Origin: Maea johnstoni
Taxonomy: Eukaryota; Annelida; Polychaeta; Spionida; Magelonidae
Direction of reading: 5' to 3'
Assembly (NCBI GenBank): GCA_963942565.1
Contig: OZ012685.1
Span: 24,080,609 to 24,144,608, forward strand
DNA length: 64,000 nt
Both the position numbers and the translations under genes were made by a program. The notes under the pieces are model-generated. The model was not told the origin of the DNA and ran no database searches. It saw only the letters and a program-made list of their open reading frames with translations. Every line of letters begins with the position of its first letter. Within the stretch, counting starts at the first letter, position 1. Below are positions 45,401 to 57,500 of the stretch, one piece after another.

Positions 45401-46060
45401 GTAAAACCTTAGATACAGGCATTTTGGTTTTCAATTTTTTACCATTTTCGGCACTTTTTGGGGTCACTAGGTGGGCCTGGTACCCTACTTTGTGCCTTAA
45501 ATCTCGAAATTAGACTTAACATTCTAATTAATGAACTTTCTAAAATGTTGAACAACTCCACTAAAAAGCATTCCTTCTGAAAAAGTGGCTACAGAAATGA
45601 AATACATCCCTTCAAAAAAACTGAGAAGTTTATAAACCGAAACTATAGATTATGGGAAAATCACAGATTCTTGATTTGGCAGCCATTTTGACCTTGAATG
45701 ACCTCTATTACATCATGGAATAGAGTTTGTTATGTGTTTAGTATTTTAAAGGATGAGTCTCCTCCAGACCAACATTTTGATACCAAACTTGTGGTATTCA
45801 ATGAACCTTGAGCATTTTTATGGTCAGTTTCTTTACCCCCATCCCATTATTCGTCAATATATATGTGCTTCAGGTGGCCGATTCCCTGATTTGTGGGTGG
45901 TCAGTTTGACCAGGCCTAATGCAAATCTGACCATGTCCCAAAGTGGGGGCACGGCATTTTGGTAGGCCCCATATACTCCCCTATCCATCTAAAGTAAAAA
46001 ATTCCATCTACATGGGGGGGTAATTAAAATCCATAATTTGGGTGCCTGGCCGATAGCCTA
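39432..46060. mobile_element. 6.6-kb giant foldback element built of about 821-bp units
   Basis: The ends TAGGCTATCGGCCA and the inverse (GGCCGATAGCCTA) are flanked by CAC on each side (39429-39431, 46061-46063). The left arm runs inward to about 42415 and the right arm from about 42440, as reverse complements. The outer arms are tandem units marked by TTAATTAC..CCCCATGTAGATGG at 39490 and 40311 on the left, and its inverse at 46004, 45183 and 44361 on the right (spacing 821-822), so the right arm has one unit more. Inner parts are diverged relatives. No transposase or other protein is recognisable; short frames repeat between units and arms because the DNA does. The layout resembles Foldback/TU-type elements, but the 3-bp duplication differs from theirs. 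Confidence 0.88.
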
Positions 46061-46587
46061 CACCTGTGGACCAGTAGCCTTGCCGGTACATCAACTCACT
46101 TTGCATTTGTTAAGAGGGAGCCTCCATGGGGGATAATATTCCCATGGCAATCGTAACTGGGGATTATAAGAGTCGATACAATCGGATCACACTCCGTCAA
46201 ACATGCCGCGGGTTCTTCCAACACCATGAACCTTAAATGCAATCCACAATACCTCACGATCTATCACAGAAATTCGCAGGTCTGCCAAACTGGAATACGC
46301 ATACAATATCAGTTTTTCATAATCTCATTTCAGATACAATGTTATGTTATCTGTCTCAACTAGAAAAAGGTGCACTAGGTTAGCTAAACAGAGAGAAGTA
46401 CATTTACAGCCTCTCAGATACTCAGGTAGTACCCATACGATATAATTATGCAAATATATCTTTAATTCAAATTATTTCCGGGGATTCATCACTAGGGTGA
46501 TATTTTCACTATAAAATGCCAGGTTTTGGAGTTGAGGTTTCATACCTCTTGATTGTATACACTCCTGTGCCATGCTTACACACACTG

Positions 46588-46866
<279 letters not shown>

Positions 46867-48112
46867 GCTCTGTTCTAAATAGGGTATTGCGTGTTATTCT
46901 CCAGTTGTACCAGCGGTCTCAGCACAGAAAGGGCAGCACGCCTTTCATCATGTCACCTCACCGACAGCGATGTCAATTCATGGTTATTTATACCACGATT
47001 GTCAACTTGTTTATTAATCTAAGTTTATACTGTAGGTATGCTCTACGTTGGGGAGAGAGACAGATTAAGACAGTAAGTTATCATGGTCACAGGTCTGGGC
47101 CTTTGGAGAACCCCCATTCACAATTCAAAGTGTTGATTTTCTTGCTGAGAATTATTACTTTTCATTAGGTGTGCCTGAGACGAATAAAACTTCATGTTTT
47201 TTTAGATTAATAAAAACATGGATCAACATTCGTGATCCTTCTCCCAGGGTTTGCCTAAAATCGATGAAGTTAAAGGGAACTATATCTCACACCTTACAAG
47301 GAAATACTGGATCCTCTGAGCTATCAACCAATACCATTGATGAGAGAGTTACCTGGCTGTTTTATGCAATCATTGATTTGGTGCCTTTCGTTGATAGAGT
47401 TGGCTGGGGTTATATGCCACCGTACCTTTAGAGTGAGTCTGCTCCAACTGGTTCGTACTTGTACCTGTCCCCATAGCGACCAATAACCAGGGCCACCATC
47501 CACCACCACTCCTTGCTCAACAAGTGACCGTTTCCTTATAATATCCCGATGTCTCGAATAACCAGTTCCATGGCCTGGGCATTACTTCAGAAATTGAATA
47601 TCTCTCAGTTAAAGTGCGTTTGTAAGTGATCTACCGACAAGTATCCAATTATTACTGTTTGGTGTTTACAGGTGATCTCAGGGTTTACATCCAAGCATAG
47701 ACTGACTTCCAGTCTTGACGACGGAGGATTCACGGTTGGTCGCACTCAAGTAGGACCAGGATGCAGTCCATTTAAAGAACAGGATGAAAGGGCAGCCACC
47801 CCATGATGAAGTCACGGAACGTGATGTACATGTATCCGCTTTAATTATGCACGGCACCAATGACATAGCCTGGTCTATACAATATCAGACCAAAATCATT
47901 AAAGGATAACACTTGAAAGTTGACACTGCTGCACTAACCTAGAATGGTCAATTTATTTGTTCAATTTGATTTAATCATATTTTGATTTTAATTAAATTTG
48001 ATCTAATTTGTTTAATTTAGTTTCATTTAATTTAATTCAATTTATGTTAAATTTTTATTCTATATAATTCCTTTTTATTTTACTTTATTTTATTTGATAT
48101 GATTTGATTTAA

Positions 48113-48219
<107 letters not shown>

Positions 48220-48816
48220 ATCGTACATAAGATGACTTCGGAACGCTTGGCACAATGATCTTCACTGCACTCGTTCATTCACTGGGCACGACTATGCTTC
48301 CTTAGACAAGAGATAAGCATACTCTCAGATTGGAACAGATCATGATCGGACCCAACATTCGTTGACATCTCCTTGGAAACTCCATGGTTACGTATAAATA
48401 CATACACATCAGCTGAGACCGAAACATGCTTGTGCGGCATGCACCACACTGCAGCCTAGCAAAATTTCAAATATTCACTGGTGATATACATGTATCAGTT
48501 TGCGCAACTCCGGTACATATCTTCTGTCTTCGATGAAGGGAACCTGGATTGGTAGCCACACTGCGCAGACTAATTACCACAGGGCCCATTAATATAGCCC
48601 CTGGACACACATAATCTCGCCTCAGTGTGACGTCACTATGAGACAGATACATGAGGGTTCTCGTATGTGTTTACTTTACTGAGGAACTTGTTTCCGCACA
48701 TGCACCGAACGCACTTGAGTGGTTCTCGACAACAGTCGTGTCGAGGCTGTTGACCGAGATCTGCAGGTTGCGCATCCGTTGATCGACATTCGTGCTTTTG
48801 TTTACTCGAGGGCCTA

Positions 48817-48960
48817 CGATGGTGCAGGTGTGAACGGCAGAAAAAAATTGCCGCTGTTTTTCTGGAAAACTAAAGAAAAAAAATCAATAATAGTTTTGTC
48901 GTTTTCTAAAACAGCGAAAAATTTTAAAACAGTTTTCTACCGTTCACACCTGCGCAATTG
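48817..48960. mobile_element. MITE family 1
   Basis: 144 bp, CGATGGTGCAGGTGTGAACG to CGTTCACACCTGCGCAATTG, with TA at 48815-48816 and 48961-48962. Confidence 0.88.
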
Positions 48961-49056
48961 TAAGGGCCTAAGCTATTCAAACCTGCCACTGGAATAAATC
49001 CGAAATAAATCGTTATCTTTATTATACCTCACGTGGAGATTCTTGATTCTGGTTGG

Positions 49057-49821
49057 CATACCTGTCAACCCCAGCCCCAAAAAAACAGGAGATTTTCTCA
49101 CGCGGCAGTGTCGCTACCATATACGTTAGTTTACCAACTTCCCACCAGGTGCCGCACCTGTATATATAATTTACCAACATCCCACCAGGTGGCTTCTACC
49201 TAATGTAGTGCCAATACTCTCAACTCTCTGCAGTTAACAGATGGACATAATAACAACAAATCAATTTTAACATGACCATATTTATTATTCCGGTCAGTCC
49301 ATGAATTTCATGAAACCTATTCCTTTTTTCACTTTAAACAGGTTACATTTCCTGGATAGGTAAATGGTACCATAATAATTAATGTATTAAACTACAATCA
49401 TTCAAATAATTCAACAGGGAACCACATATTTTTTAATCTATTATATTCAAAGTTCTCTTTGGCACCAGGTTCCACTCTTGTCACTCCACCCATCAGGCAT
49501 ATATAATAATTCCATGAAACCCTCATTTCTTTTAACTCTTAAAATAATTGGCACAGGTATCAAGCTGGGTTCAATTAGGTCAACTGAGTATTATGTAGGC
49601 AGGCTAGAAGAGCTGAGTTGCATGCTAAGCTGTAGGAGTTTAAGTAGATCTGGGCTGAACTTGTGGAAAAACAGGAGATTATAGTCGCTTCAGACTGGTT
49701 TTCTAGAAAAACAGGAGAAAAACAGGAAACAAGAAAAAAACAGGAGAAAAACAGGAGGCAGGTAAAATGAAGTCCAAAAAACAGGAGACTCCTGTTAAAA
49801 ACAGGAGACTTGACAGGTATG
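49057..49821. mobile_element. Non-autonomous element with CATACCTGTCAA ends and AAACAGGAGA repeats
   Basis: The inverted ends CATACCTGTCAA and TTGACAGGTATG delimit 765 bp. The right part has many AAACAGGAGA words. Similar CATACCTGTCAA..GGAGAC termini are common in hAT-like elements of marine invertebrates; no 8-bp duplication was confirmed. Confidence 0.65.
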
Positions 49822-49861
49822 GACCGTTGGTCAAGGGCCATAGATTAATCGTCATGTTATC

Positions 49862-51560
49862 CTCACTCCTTAGTGATAGGGTGTTGTCCTTAACAGCTTA
49901 TGTGTTTATCAATAGGGATGCTTCACATAAGGCGGCGAGCCCATGTGATCACTGGCTAAGTGGTACAAACAGCCCCCTAATGTGCTGTCACCGCAGTGCT
50001 GTCCCACTGCTGGTTGTATTGGAGAGAGCAGGCATCTCTCTAGCACCCAAGTATTCTACACCTCATACTGCTTTACTCTACCAAATATTTAATCATTTTC
50101 TCAATAACCATATTGAGAATTAAATGTTTCTAACTTGGCTGCTACAACTTCCTCACATTTTTCTTTAAATCTATCAAGATTTACCACCGTATGAGTTACA
50201 ACCGCAGACTATCACAGAGATATAGATACCAAGGTTGGCTTCCTCAAACCATTAGTTATAATGCCACAATTATTTTCGGAAATTGCTGTAGTTGAGGCAC
50301 TGTCTGTAATTGGAAGTCGACCATGTCTCCACAGAGAATGAAGTATTTTAAACTAAAGCAAAATCTTAATTAACTAGTTGGTAGATGGATGGCAGGAAGT
50401 TGTAAAACTCTTGAACATGTATGTTTTCTATTAACGTGTGACAGAATGCTTTTCTCTACCAAATATTTTTGCTCATTTTCTCAATAACCTTAATGGGAAT
50501 TAACTAACTAACTTGGCTGCTACAACTTCCTTGAATTCCAGCAAGATTTACCTCAGTACTAGTGGCAGCTGCAGCCTATCACAGAGATACCAATATTGGC
50601 TTCTTCTAACCATTGGTTATAATGCCACAATTATTTCCTGAAATTGCTGTAGTTGAGGCACTGTCTGTGATTGGAAGTTCACTATCTCTCCACAGAAAAT
50701 GAAATAAACTAAAGCAGGGCTCGATGCTAACAGTGTACCTGTGGCCCCAGGCCAGTAAAAATTCCCCAAAACGGCTTTGGGCCAGTAAAAAAAGAACTCA
50801 ACTGGTCTTACAGAGCTAGTGAACATTTGGGGGACATTCTTGTTAACAAGTTTGCCGTGAAAATGCTCCCAAACATTTTAGAAATAAATGAAAACAAAAT
50901 GAATAAATATAAATGTCAGTTAGTTTCATGCAATGTTAAGTTAAAGAAAAATATGTGGGGCCAGTTAAAATTTTGCAGGACCATGAGATCCTAGGTGATT
51001 CTGGTCCTATGGGACCAGTAGCATTTTGAGTTAGCGTTGAGGTCTGTAAAGCAAAATTAAGTATGTGGTAGGTGGATGGCAGGAAATGGTAAAACTCTTG
51101 AACATGTATGCTTCCTATTAAAGCGTGACAGAATGTTCCTAAGGGACCATCAAATGTTAATTTTGTATTGCAGAATAGAATTAAGAGGTCAGCTAACATT
51201 GATAGTGGGTCATGTTGAAGAAGCTCTGGGGTGGTAGGAATCAGCTGAAATAGAGCAGCCATTTAAGATATAAGATACCACAATCATATTTATTTTACTT
51301 CCTTTACAAAGTTAAATGCTTGCTGAAGTATTTCTAGAGAATATTCTTTTCAACTTCCAACAAAATAACAGTTTTTAAATAGCATTAATTAAACATGAAC
51401 GTTGAGAAACAGGCTATTCTGTAATGCTTAGCACAACAGTAATAGGGCCCCCAGCTGCTGTTTGTACCACCCTGGTGGTACAAGCGCTTATGTGAATATA
51501 CCCTATTGGCACATAGCAACAGCTATGTCCTAATTGATTAGCAGTCGCTAGCCCACGAGT
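49862..51560. mobile_element. Composite repeat: inverted end blocks around a tandemly doubled 380-bp unit
   Basis: 49862-50010 and 51420-51560 are diverged inverted copies (TATGTG, CAATAGGG, TTCACATAAG, GGTACAAACAGC in matching order). Between them a unit starting CTCTACCAAATATTT occurs at about 50074-50452 and again at 50454-51134, the second interrupted by the hAT-like element at 50715. Outer ends are approximate. Confidence 0.55.
50715..51046. mobile_element. hAT-like MITE (CAGGGCTCGATGCTAAC ends)
   Basis: 332 bp with ends CAGGGCTCGATGCTAAC and inverted CAGACCTCAACGCTAAC. The undisturbed tandem unit reads AAACTAAAGCAAAA near 50350-50365; here TAAAG is repeated on both sides of the element. 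An inverted relative is 52767-53089. Confidence 0.8.
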
Positions 51561-51684
51561 TTGACGAGTGACCTACCGGTGAAACTACATGTAGTTCAAC
51601 AAGTCAGACGACGAGTATTTATCCAAAATCTCTGTTTGTAATTTTCCCCCCTTTGGTTTTTGCATTTTGTTAAGTATAATAAAA

Positions 51685-51825
51685 CAAATATGACATCCTT
51701 GTGGTGTGTTTACCAGTAATAACTTCCCCTCGAGAGAATTGTCGCCCTCGGCCTACGCCCTCGAGCAACAACCCTCACTCTGGGAAGTTATTCCGGGTGT
51801 ACACCCCACAGGGATGTAATATTTG
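51685..51825. mobile_element. Foldback MITE (CAAATATGACATCC type), full copy
   Basis: 141 bp palindrome from CAAATATGACATCCTTGTGG to its inverse, with AATAACTTCCC arms and a CCCTCG-rich centre. Relative of 721-825. Confidence 0.82.
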
Positions 51826-52690
51826 TATAACATATGCTTAAAATAGATGTATTTGTATTAATATGTCTACTAGATAAATACATTCGAAATGGCCACCATA
51901 AGGATATGAAATGAATTTTTGAAGTTAGAAATACAATCTATTTCTCATTTATTTCTTCAACTAAAATGTTATAAAAGTTTTGACATAACCACATTACTTA
52001 ATTACACCCAAAGTTGTTTTTGTTTTGTGTTGATCAAAAAGTGATAAAAAACGAATGTTCCCCATACTTGTTTTTCTGGGTCCGATTTATAACAAAATGA
52101 AGTGTCACATTTGAATACATAATGTCAAATTAATTGTTTTGTCTTTATTTTCTTTTAATTGAATCTTTAGGACACATTGTATCCATCTGATACAAGGCAA
52201 TGCAAGTTTCAAAACGTATTTCCTTTACTCTATATGAAATGTACATTCTGAACTGTATATGTCAATGGTTATTCTTTCATGAACATTTTGTTATTCTTTA
52301 AGAGACATACGATTTTGTCATCTGTTTGTAAATATTTTTACACAGGAAACCATACATTCCATATTTAATGTAGTTTAGAACACGTTAGATAGTACCCTAA
52401 TATTTCCTTTAGATATGATTTAAACATGCTCCATGCTATTGTTGAATGCATATTATTTTTGCATTTGAAGATAATCTATATGCAAGTGGCAGGTTGAGAA
52501 AACGTTTTATATTTCCCACTGTAGATGGGACATTTTATTGAGCAAGCATTCTCTGAAATGTATTTCCATAATTTGAGGTATTCACAATGGTGTTCTAATA
52601 CAATTATAATCTTTAGAAATGAGGGGAAAAGTTGTATTATTTTAAAATTGTAAATTTCCATATCATCAATTGTACTAAAACTCTTTCCTT
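51826..52690. other. Intergenic, AT-rich, nothing recognised
   Basis: No exon or repeat terminus seen. Confidence 0.6.
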
Positions 52691-52691
52691 A

Positions 52692-53235
52692 CCATTGTTG
52701 TCTTTATTATTATTGTTATCATTATTGTAATTATCATTTTTATTATTATTATCATTATCATTATTACAGGCCTCAACGCTAACTCAAAATATTACTGGCC
52801 CCGTACACCAGTAACACCTAGGATCTACTGGTCCTGCAAAATCTTTACTGGTCTTACTAATTTTATTTAACATAAGAAGAGAAAGCATAGCATAAAATTC
52901 ACCAACAACATCTATTTTTATATATTTTATCTTCATTCATTTCAACAACATTTAGGGAAATTCTCGAGGGTAAAATTGCTAATAAGAATGTCCTAACAAG
53001 TTAAGGTCTTTTTTTTTAATGGACCAAAGCCATTTTTGGGAATTTCTACTGGCCTAGTGCCAGTGGTTCATTGTTAGCGTTGAGGCCTGTATTGTTATCA
53101 TTATTATTATTGTTATCATTATTATTATTATTATTATCATTATTGTTATTATTATTATTTTCATTATAATCATTATTATTATCATCATTATTAGTATTAT
53201 CATTATTAGAAGTAGTATTAGTATTATTCACATCT
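52692..53235. repeat. (TTA)n microsatellite split by a hAT-like MITE
   Basis: TTATTATTG/C triplets at 52692-52766 and 53090-53235, continuous apart from the inserted element. Confidence 0.9.
52767..53089. mobile_element. hAT-like MITE (CAGGCCTCAACGCTAAC ends)
   Basis: 323 bp with 17-bp perfect inverted ends; same family as 50715-51046 in opposite orientation. Flanks CATTATTA and TATTGTTA are an imperfect 8-bp pair inside a microsatellite. Confidence 0.85.
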
Positions 53236-53239
53236 TTAA

Positions 53240-54391
53240 GTAATCTTGCAAACAGATATTTATACCTACTTAGCTCTTTAAAGCTATCTTTTTCTGAAAT
53301 TTGACAAATAACGCAAACAAAAGTACAATTTACATTTTTTTTTTATTAAAATCAATATCATCAGGAACTATTTATAAAAGGTTCCTAGTATCATTTATGG
53401 CACATAAGTAGTAGTCAATGGTAGTCTATTGTACTACTTTGGTCAATCAGACAGGGAGGTTAACATTCAGAGCCATTGCAGTACTGTCAATGGCCTATAG
53501 ATGGCACCATATGGCCCACAGATCTCTAGTGGTTACAGATACAGAGGGAAGGAATGGGTTTTTATGTCGCCAATAGTTCTAAGGGGTCTTTCAGTTGCAG
53601 AAGGACCATAGACAGCCTTCAACAATGACACATGTCTATATAGTGACCAAGCCAATCCTCTCATGGAGATCCAGCGTAGAATCGAACCTTCAAACTCACA
53701 CTTGGGAGTCAGGCATCGTAACCACTAGGCCACTGTGGATTCCCCTTCAGAAATCAGCACATTGTTTACACACTGTATATATAAAAATAACCTCATTATA
53801 TAAACATATACATGTAAACCTTTCTACAAAGTAAAAGCATGGAAGAACAGGGGAAAAGACGGAAGACAATAGATTTTCTCTAGTGTAACAAAGTAAAAGC
53901 TTATAAAGTAAAAGCATGTTATATTTTACTTAATATAAAAGAGCATATATCATTCATCATTCCTGACATGGTTTGTACGTAATCACACAAAGAACAATAT
54001 TTCTATCAACAGAGATTTCAAATACAGACTTAGTGTTAAACACAGAATTCTCAAGGACAAGAATCACTCTTCACCAATTTATGCCTCTAGTGGCCCAAAA
54101 AAGGCTTAGCTATTTTGATTATACCTTCAAACAGCAACACAAAGTTAAGGAAAATGTTAAATATATTTTAACCTAAAACATATCTTGTATATTCCTACTT
54201 TATTCTCAGATTACTACTGAAAGTAGCGTAGATGGAGGCAATTCTTACTGTGGAACCTCCAAGCATGAAGGGAGATTTTCCTGTAAACCATAGAAAACGG
54301 GGTTTCTACAAGGAAAGGTTTTGCTTGTATTGAGATGGTGACTCAATCTGTTGGTCCTCTTTGTACTTACACCTCTGAAGTCAGACATCTA
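53240..54391. other. Intergenic, with SINE head and saposin 3' end
   Basis: Apart from the SINE-like repeat, only a - strand AATAAA (54204-54199) was noticed, a plausible polyadenylation signal for the saposin gene about 400 nt after its stop. Confidence 0.5.
53640..53750 (-). repeat. tRNA-derived SINE head
   Basis: On the - strand GTGGCCTAGTGGTTACGATG (A-box style) is followed by GAAGGTTCGATTCTACG (B-box style). No acceptor stem pairing, so a SINE head rather than a tRNA gene. Confidence 0.7.
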
Positions 54392-54592
54392 TTAACCCTT
54401 CCAAGTTCCAATGTTGAGGCTACTTTCATCCAAAGCATAAGAATGCAAAGCTCTTTTTGAAAACCATCTAAACCCTGTCATATTGGTATTCTTTAGATAG
54501 CTCTCACTGAGTACTCTCAGATGAGTACCCATATCAGATTTTTTGCATCATTTTGTATTGGCCCAATTTGCCACCACCAGAATGAGGGTTAG
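54392..54592. mobile_element. MITE family 2 in the saposin 3' UTR
   Basis: TTAACCCTTCCAAGTTCCAA to a decayed AATGAGGGTTA end; inverse orientation to 7620-7829. It lies 7 bp beyond the saposin stop codon. Confidence 0.75.
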
Positions 54593-54598
54593 GACACA

Positions 54599-57500
54599 TC
54601 AGGCTATGCAGAGACCTTTGCAGACAGTCTGTGGTGAGAGAGTTGTCTGTAAGATGTTCAATATCATTTGATACAGTTTTTTGTCTGCGAAATCCACACA
54701 CTGAAAATACACAGGAAACAACCACTGCATTAGATAGCTAAATCATGTCTTAAAATGAGTGTTGGAGGCATATTTTGAAGTTTTTGAAACATAAGATGCC
54801 ACCAATTGACAAATGCAGAAACTGCAATACCAAATTGGATAGATAGCATTATTTATTCAAACAAAATTTCATGTATACTTCAAAATTTTAGAGGGTGGCT
54901 TCTGAAGATGCATGTTTATATCCTGAACCCTATCACTTATTGTTTACTTTTACGTTTCTTATTTTTATCAAGGTTTTCTGAATTGTTTGTGTTTCATCTT
55001 CGCACCTATGCCTCTCTTCCATTTTGAAGATGTTTGATGATTTACCAGTTAAACCTTATGATAGTATATTACACAGAAAATGTTATGTGTGTAATTTGTT
55101 ATTAACTGAGTAATGTACTGCACACTAGAACTAACATACCTCTTTTTGATAGGGGTTGTCTAAATCTTTGCATAGTGTCAAAACATATTTCTTGATGTAG
55201 GGCTGAAATGAAAGAAGAAAATGATGAATGATAACATTACTTCTATTAGGGGAAGCAAGATATGATGGAGTAACAGATGTTTACTTTCAAATCTTTTCTT
55301 GCCAGTCCAACAGACTGGCTATTTTGGGAATTACATTGAGATGAAAATATCCAATTATTTACTTGAAATTTATATTTTTAGAAATTCCTTACAAAAATGA
55401 TTGTCTCCACCAAGCAGGGTTTAACCCATTAATGCTTGAGATTTCCTCCAGAACTTTTCGGCTGTATCGAAGATATTTTTTTACGATATCTTGTGAATTG
55501 AGAATGATTTCACAAAATATTTGAAGGAGAGTTGTTGTTAATATTCTGATCAAATTTTCTCCTTCAAATATTTTATGAATTATGCTTTAACCTGAAAGAT
55601 TTCATCAAAGTTGTCAGACTGGTTCTGGCCACGACGAGTGTTAATGGTTTAAACAGTTGTAACACAACACTAGTCACATCAGCTTCTCCTATTGAATTAC
55701 AACACAAAGGATAAAGCAATAAGAAATACCTATTCTTATTCTTAAGATTATTTCCTATATACATTCTTATAATTCTCAAAAATAAAATCTTACAATTTTA
55801 TCTAAAGTACTAATAATGAATCCTTTACATATGCAAGTGTGTAAAACAGTAGAAAACATACCAGATCTCTGTAAATTATGTCATCCATGACATCGACAAA
55901 ATGCTGACAAAGGTGACATGCAATAGTGCCATTGGTGGACTGTATCAATACTGGAGCTGTAATAGACAGATTTTATGAAAGCAAAACATGCCAAACTGAC
56001 AGGGCTCGACATTGGTGCTTGCCCCGTTGCTCCGGGCAAGTAGCATTTGTAAATTATAGCTGAAGGGCAAGTGAAAACTGTTTCTTGCTTGACCCGCTGG
56101 GCAAGTAAGCTGTATAAATTTCTGGTTTACTTTTGAGACCATGTGACATCCAAGCTTGTCCTGGAAAATATGCTTTCACATGCCAGCACCATGTTCTACT
56201 TGGTTTTAAATGAAACATCATAAAACATATAACAATTCAAGGGCAGGTGAAAGTTGGAGTAGGGCAAGTGAAAGTTGAATCTCACTTTCCCTACTGGGCA
56301 AGTCGCTGCAAAAGTTAATGTCGTGCCCTGCAAACTGTATATAATATCGCAATTAGCTGGAAAATGTGATTCATATCAATTAATATGTTTTACATTCAGG
56401 TAATCCTTATAAGTCAGATGAAATGGGACCAGTCAAAGTTGATTGGCAAGAGTGACATACACCTCATATCAAAGAATGATAAAAGGAAAGACAGCCGGCC
56501 AAAAAGATAGGGACAAACAAAATTCTGAATTCATAATTCAACAGAAACTCTAGGCATAAATTCTTTCAAAAATTGTAGTTAATAGGGCTATGAGATCTTA
56601 GATGGGGCTATGGCGTTTTGATAACCTGAATCTCTGGTGATCTCTTAGATTTTTTGACAGAAGCCTGACCCCTGAACATCAAAATTCCAAAAGTTCACCT
56701 TACCTGGGCACATTCCAGCGGACACACATGCTTGTTTGGGCGACAACTGACCAGATATGATCCTGTTAATGGCCATCATTACTACCTTGGTAAAAATGTT
56801 GCACTGGATGAAAAATCAGAAATAGAAAATACATATATTTCATGAAATATTTACCGTTCAAATCATCATCAGAAATAGAATATACACATATCTTAAAAAT
56901 ATTTCCTGTTCAAATCATCAGAAAGCTGAAAGCATCAATCAAACATTTGAAATTTGCTTTTCCCTATCAAAATCAGACCCTAGTTTGATGACAACAAATC
57001 AGATATGGAGAAGGTATTTTGTTATATGATGTTTTTCATAACAGAACTTCTACATGATTATATGATAGTTTAAGCCAAGCGAGTTTCCTACAAGGCCACA
57101 GGAAGATGGAAGAAATGTATAATCATTTGTGCTCCATGATTTGGATGCCTAAGATCAACTTTGAATGTGTTGTACTTAAAAACATATGAGTTAAGGATTG
57201 AGAAAGATCTTGAAAATATCTAGTTTATCTGACACTTTATTACAACTTTGTACTATGAAGTATGATCATTAATCCATTTCAAAAAAATGATAGGGTATTA
57301 TTTGATAGGATTTATGACACAACTTATTGTTGATATTCAGAATGAAACAGAATATATTGTAATGCTCACCACTGTTGGACTTTTGATGTACGTTTCACAT
57401 GCTTTGTCAATATATTGCTTTATTTCTTCCTCCGTCATGTTCTGTTTCAGCCAGTCATCAATCTTCTTCATAAAAAACTCACACAGCACACACTTAGCAT

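Noticed and set aside
39425-46063. CACTA (EnSpm) classification from the CACTAGG left border
   Set aside because: The right border reads CCTACAC, not the TAGTG a CACTA element needs; CAC is better read as a target duplication.
53640-53750. Functional tRNA gene
   Set aside because: A- and B-box-like words are present, but acceptor and anticodon stems do not pair; it looks like a SINE head.
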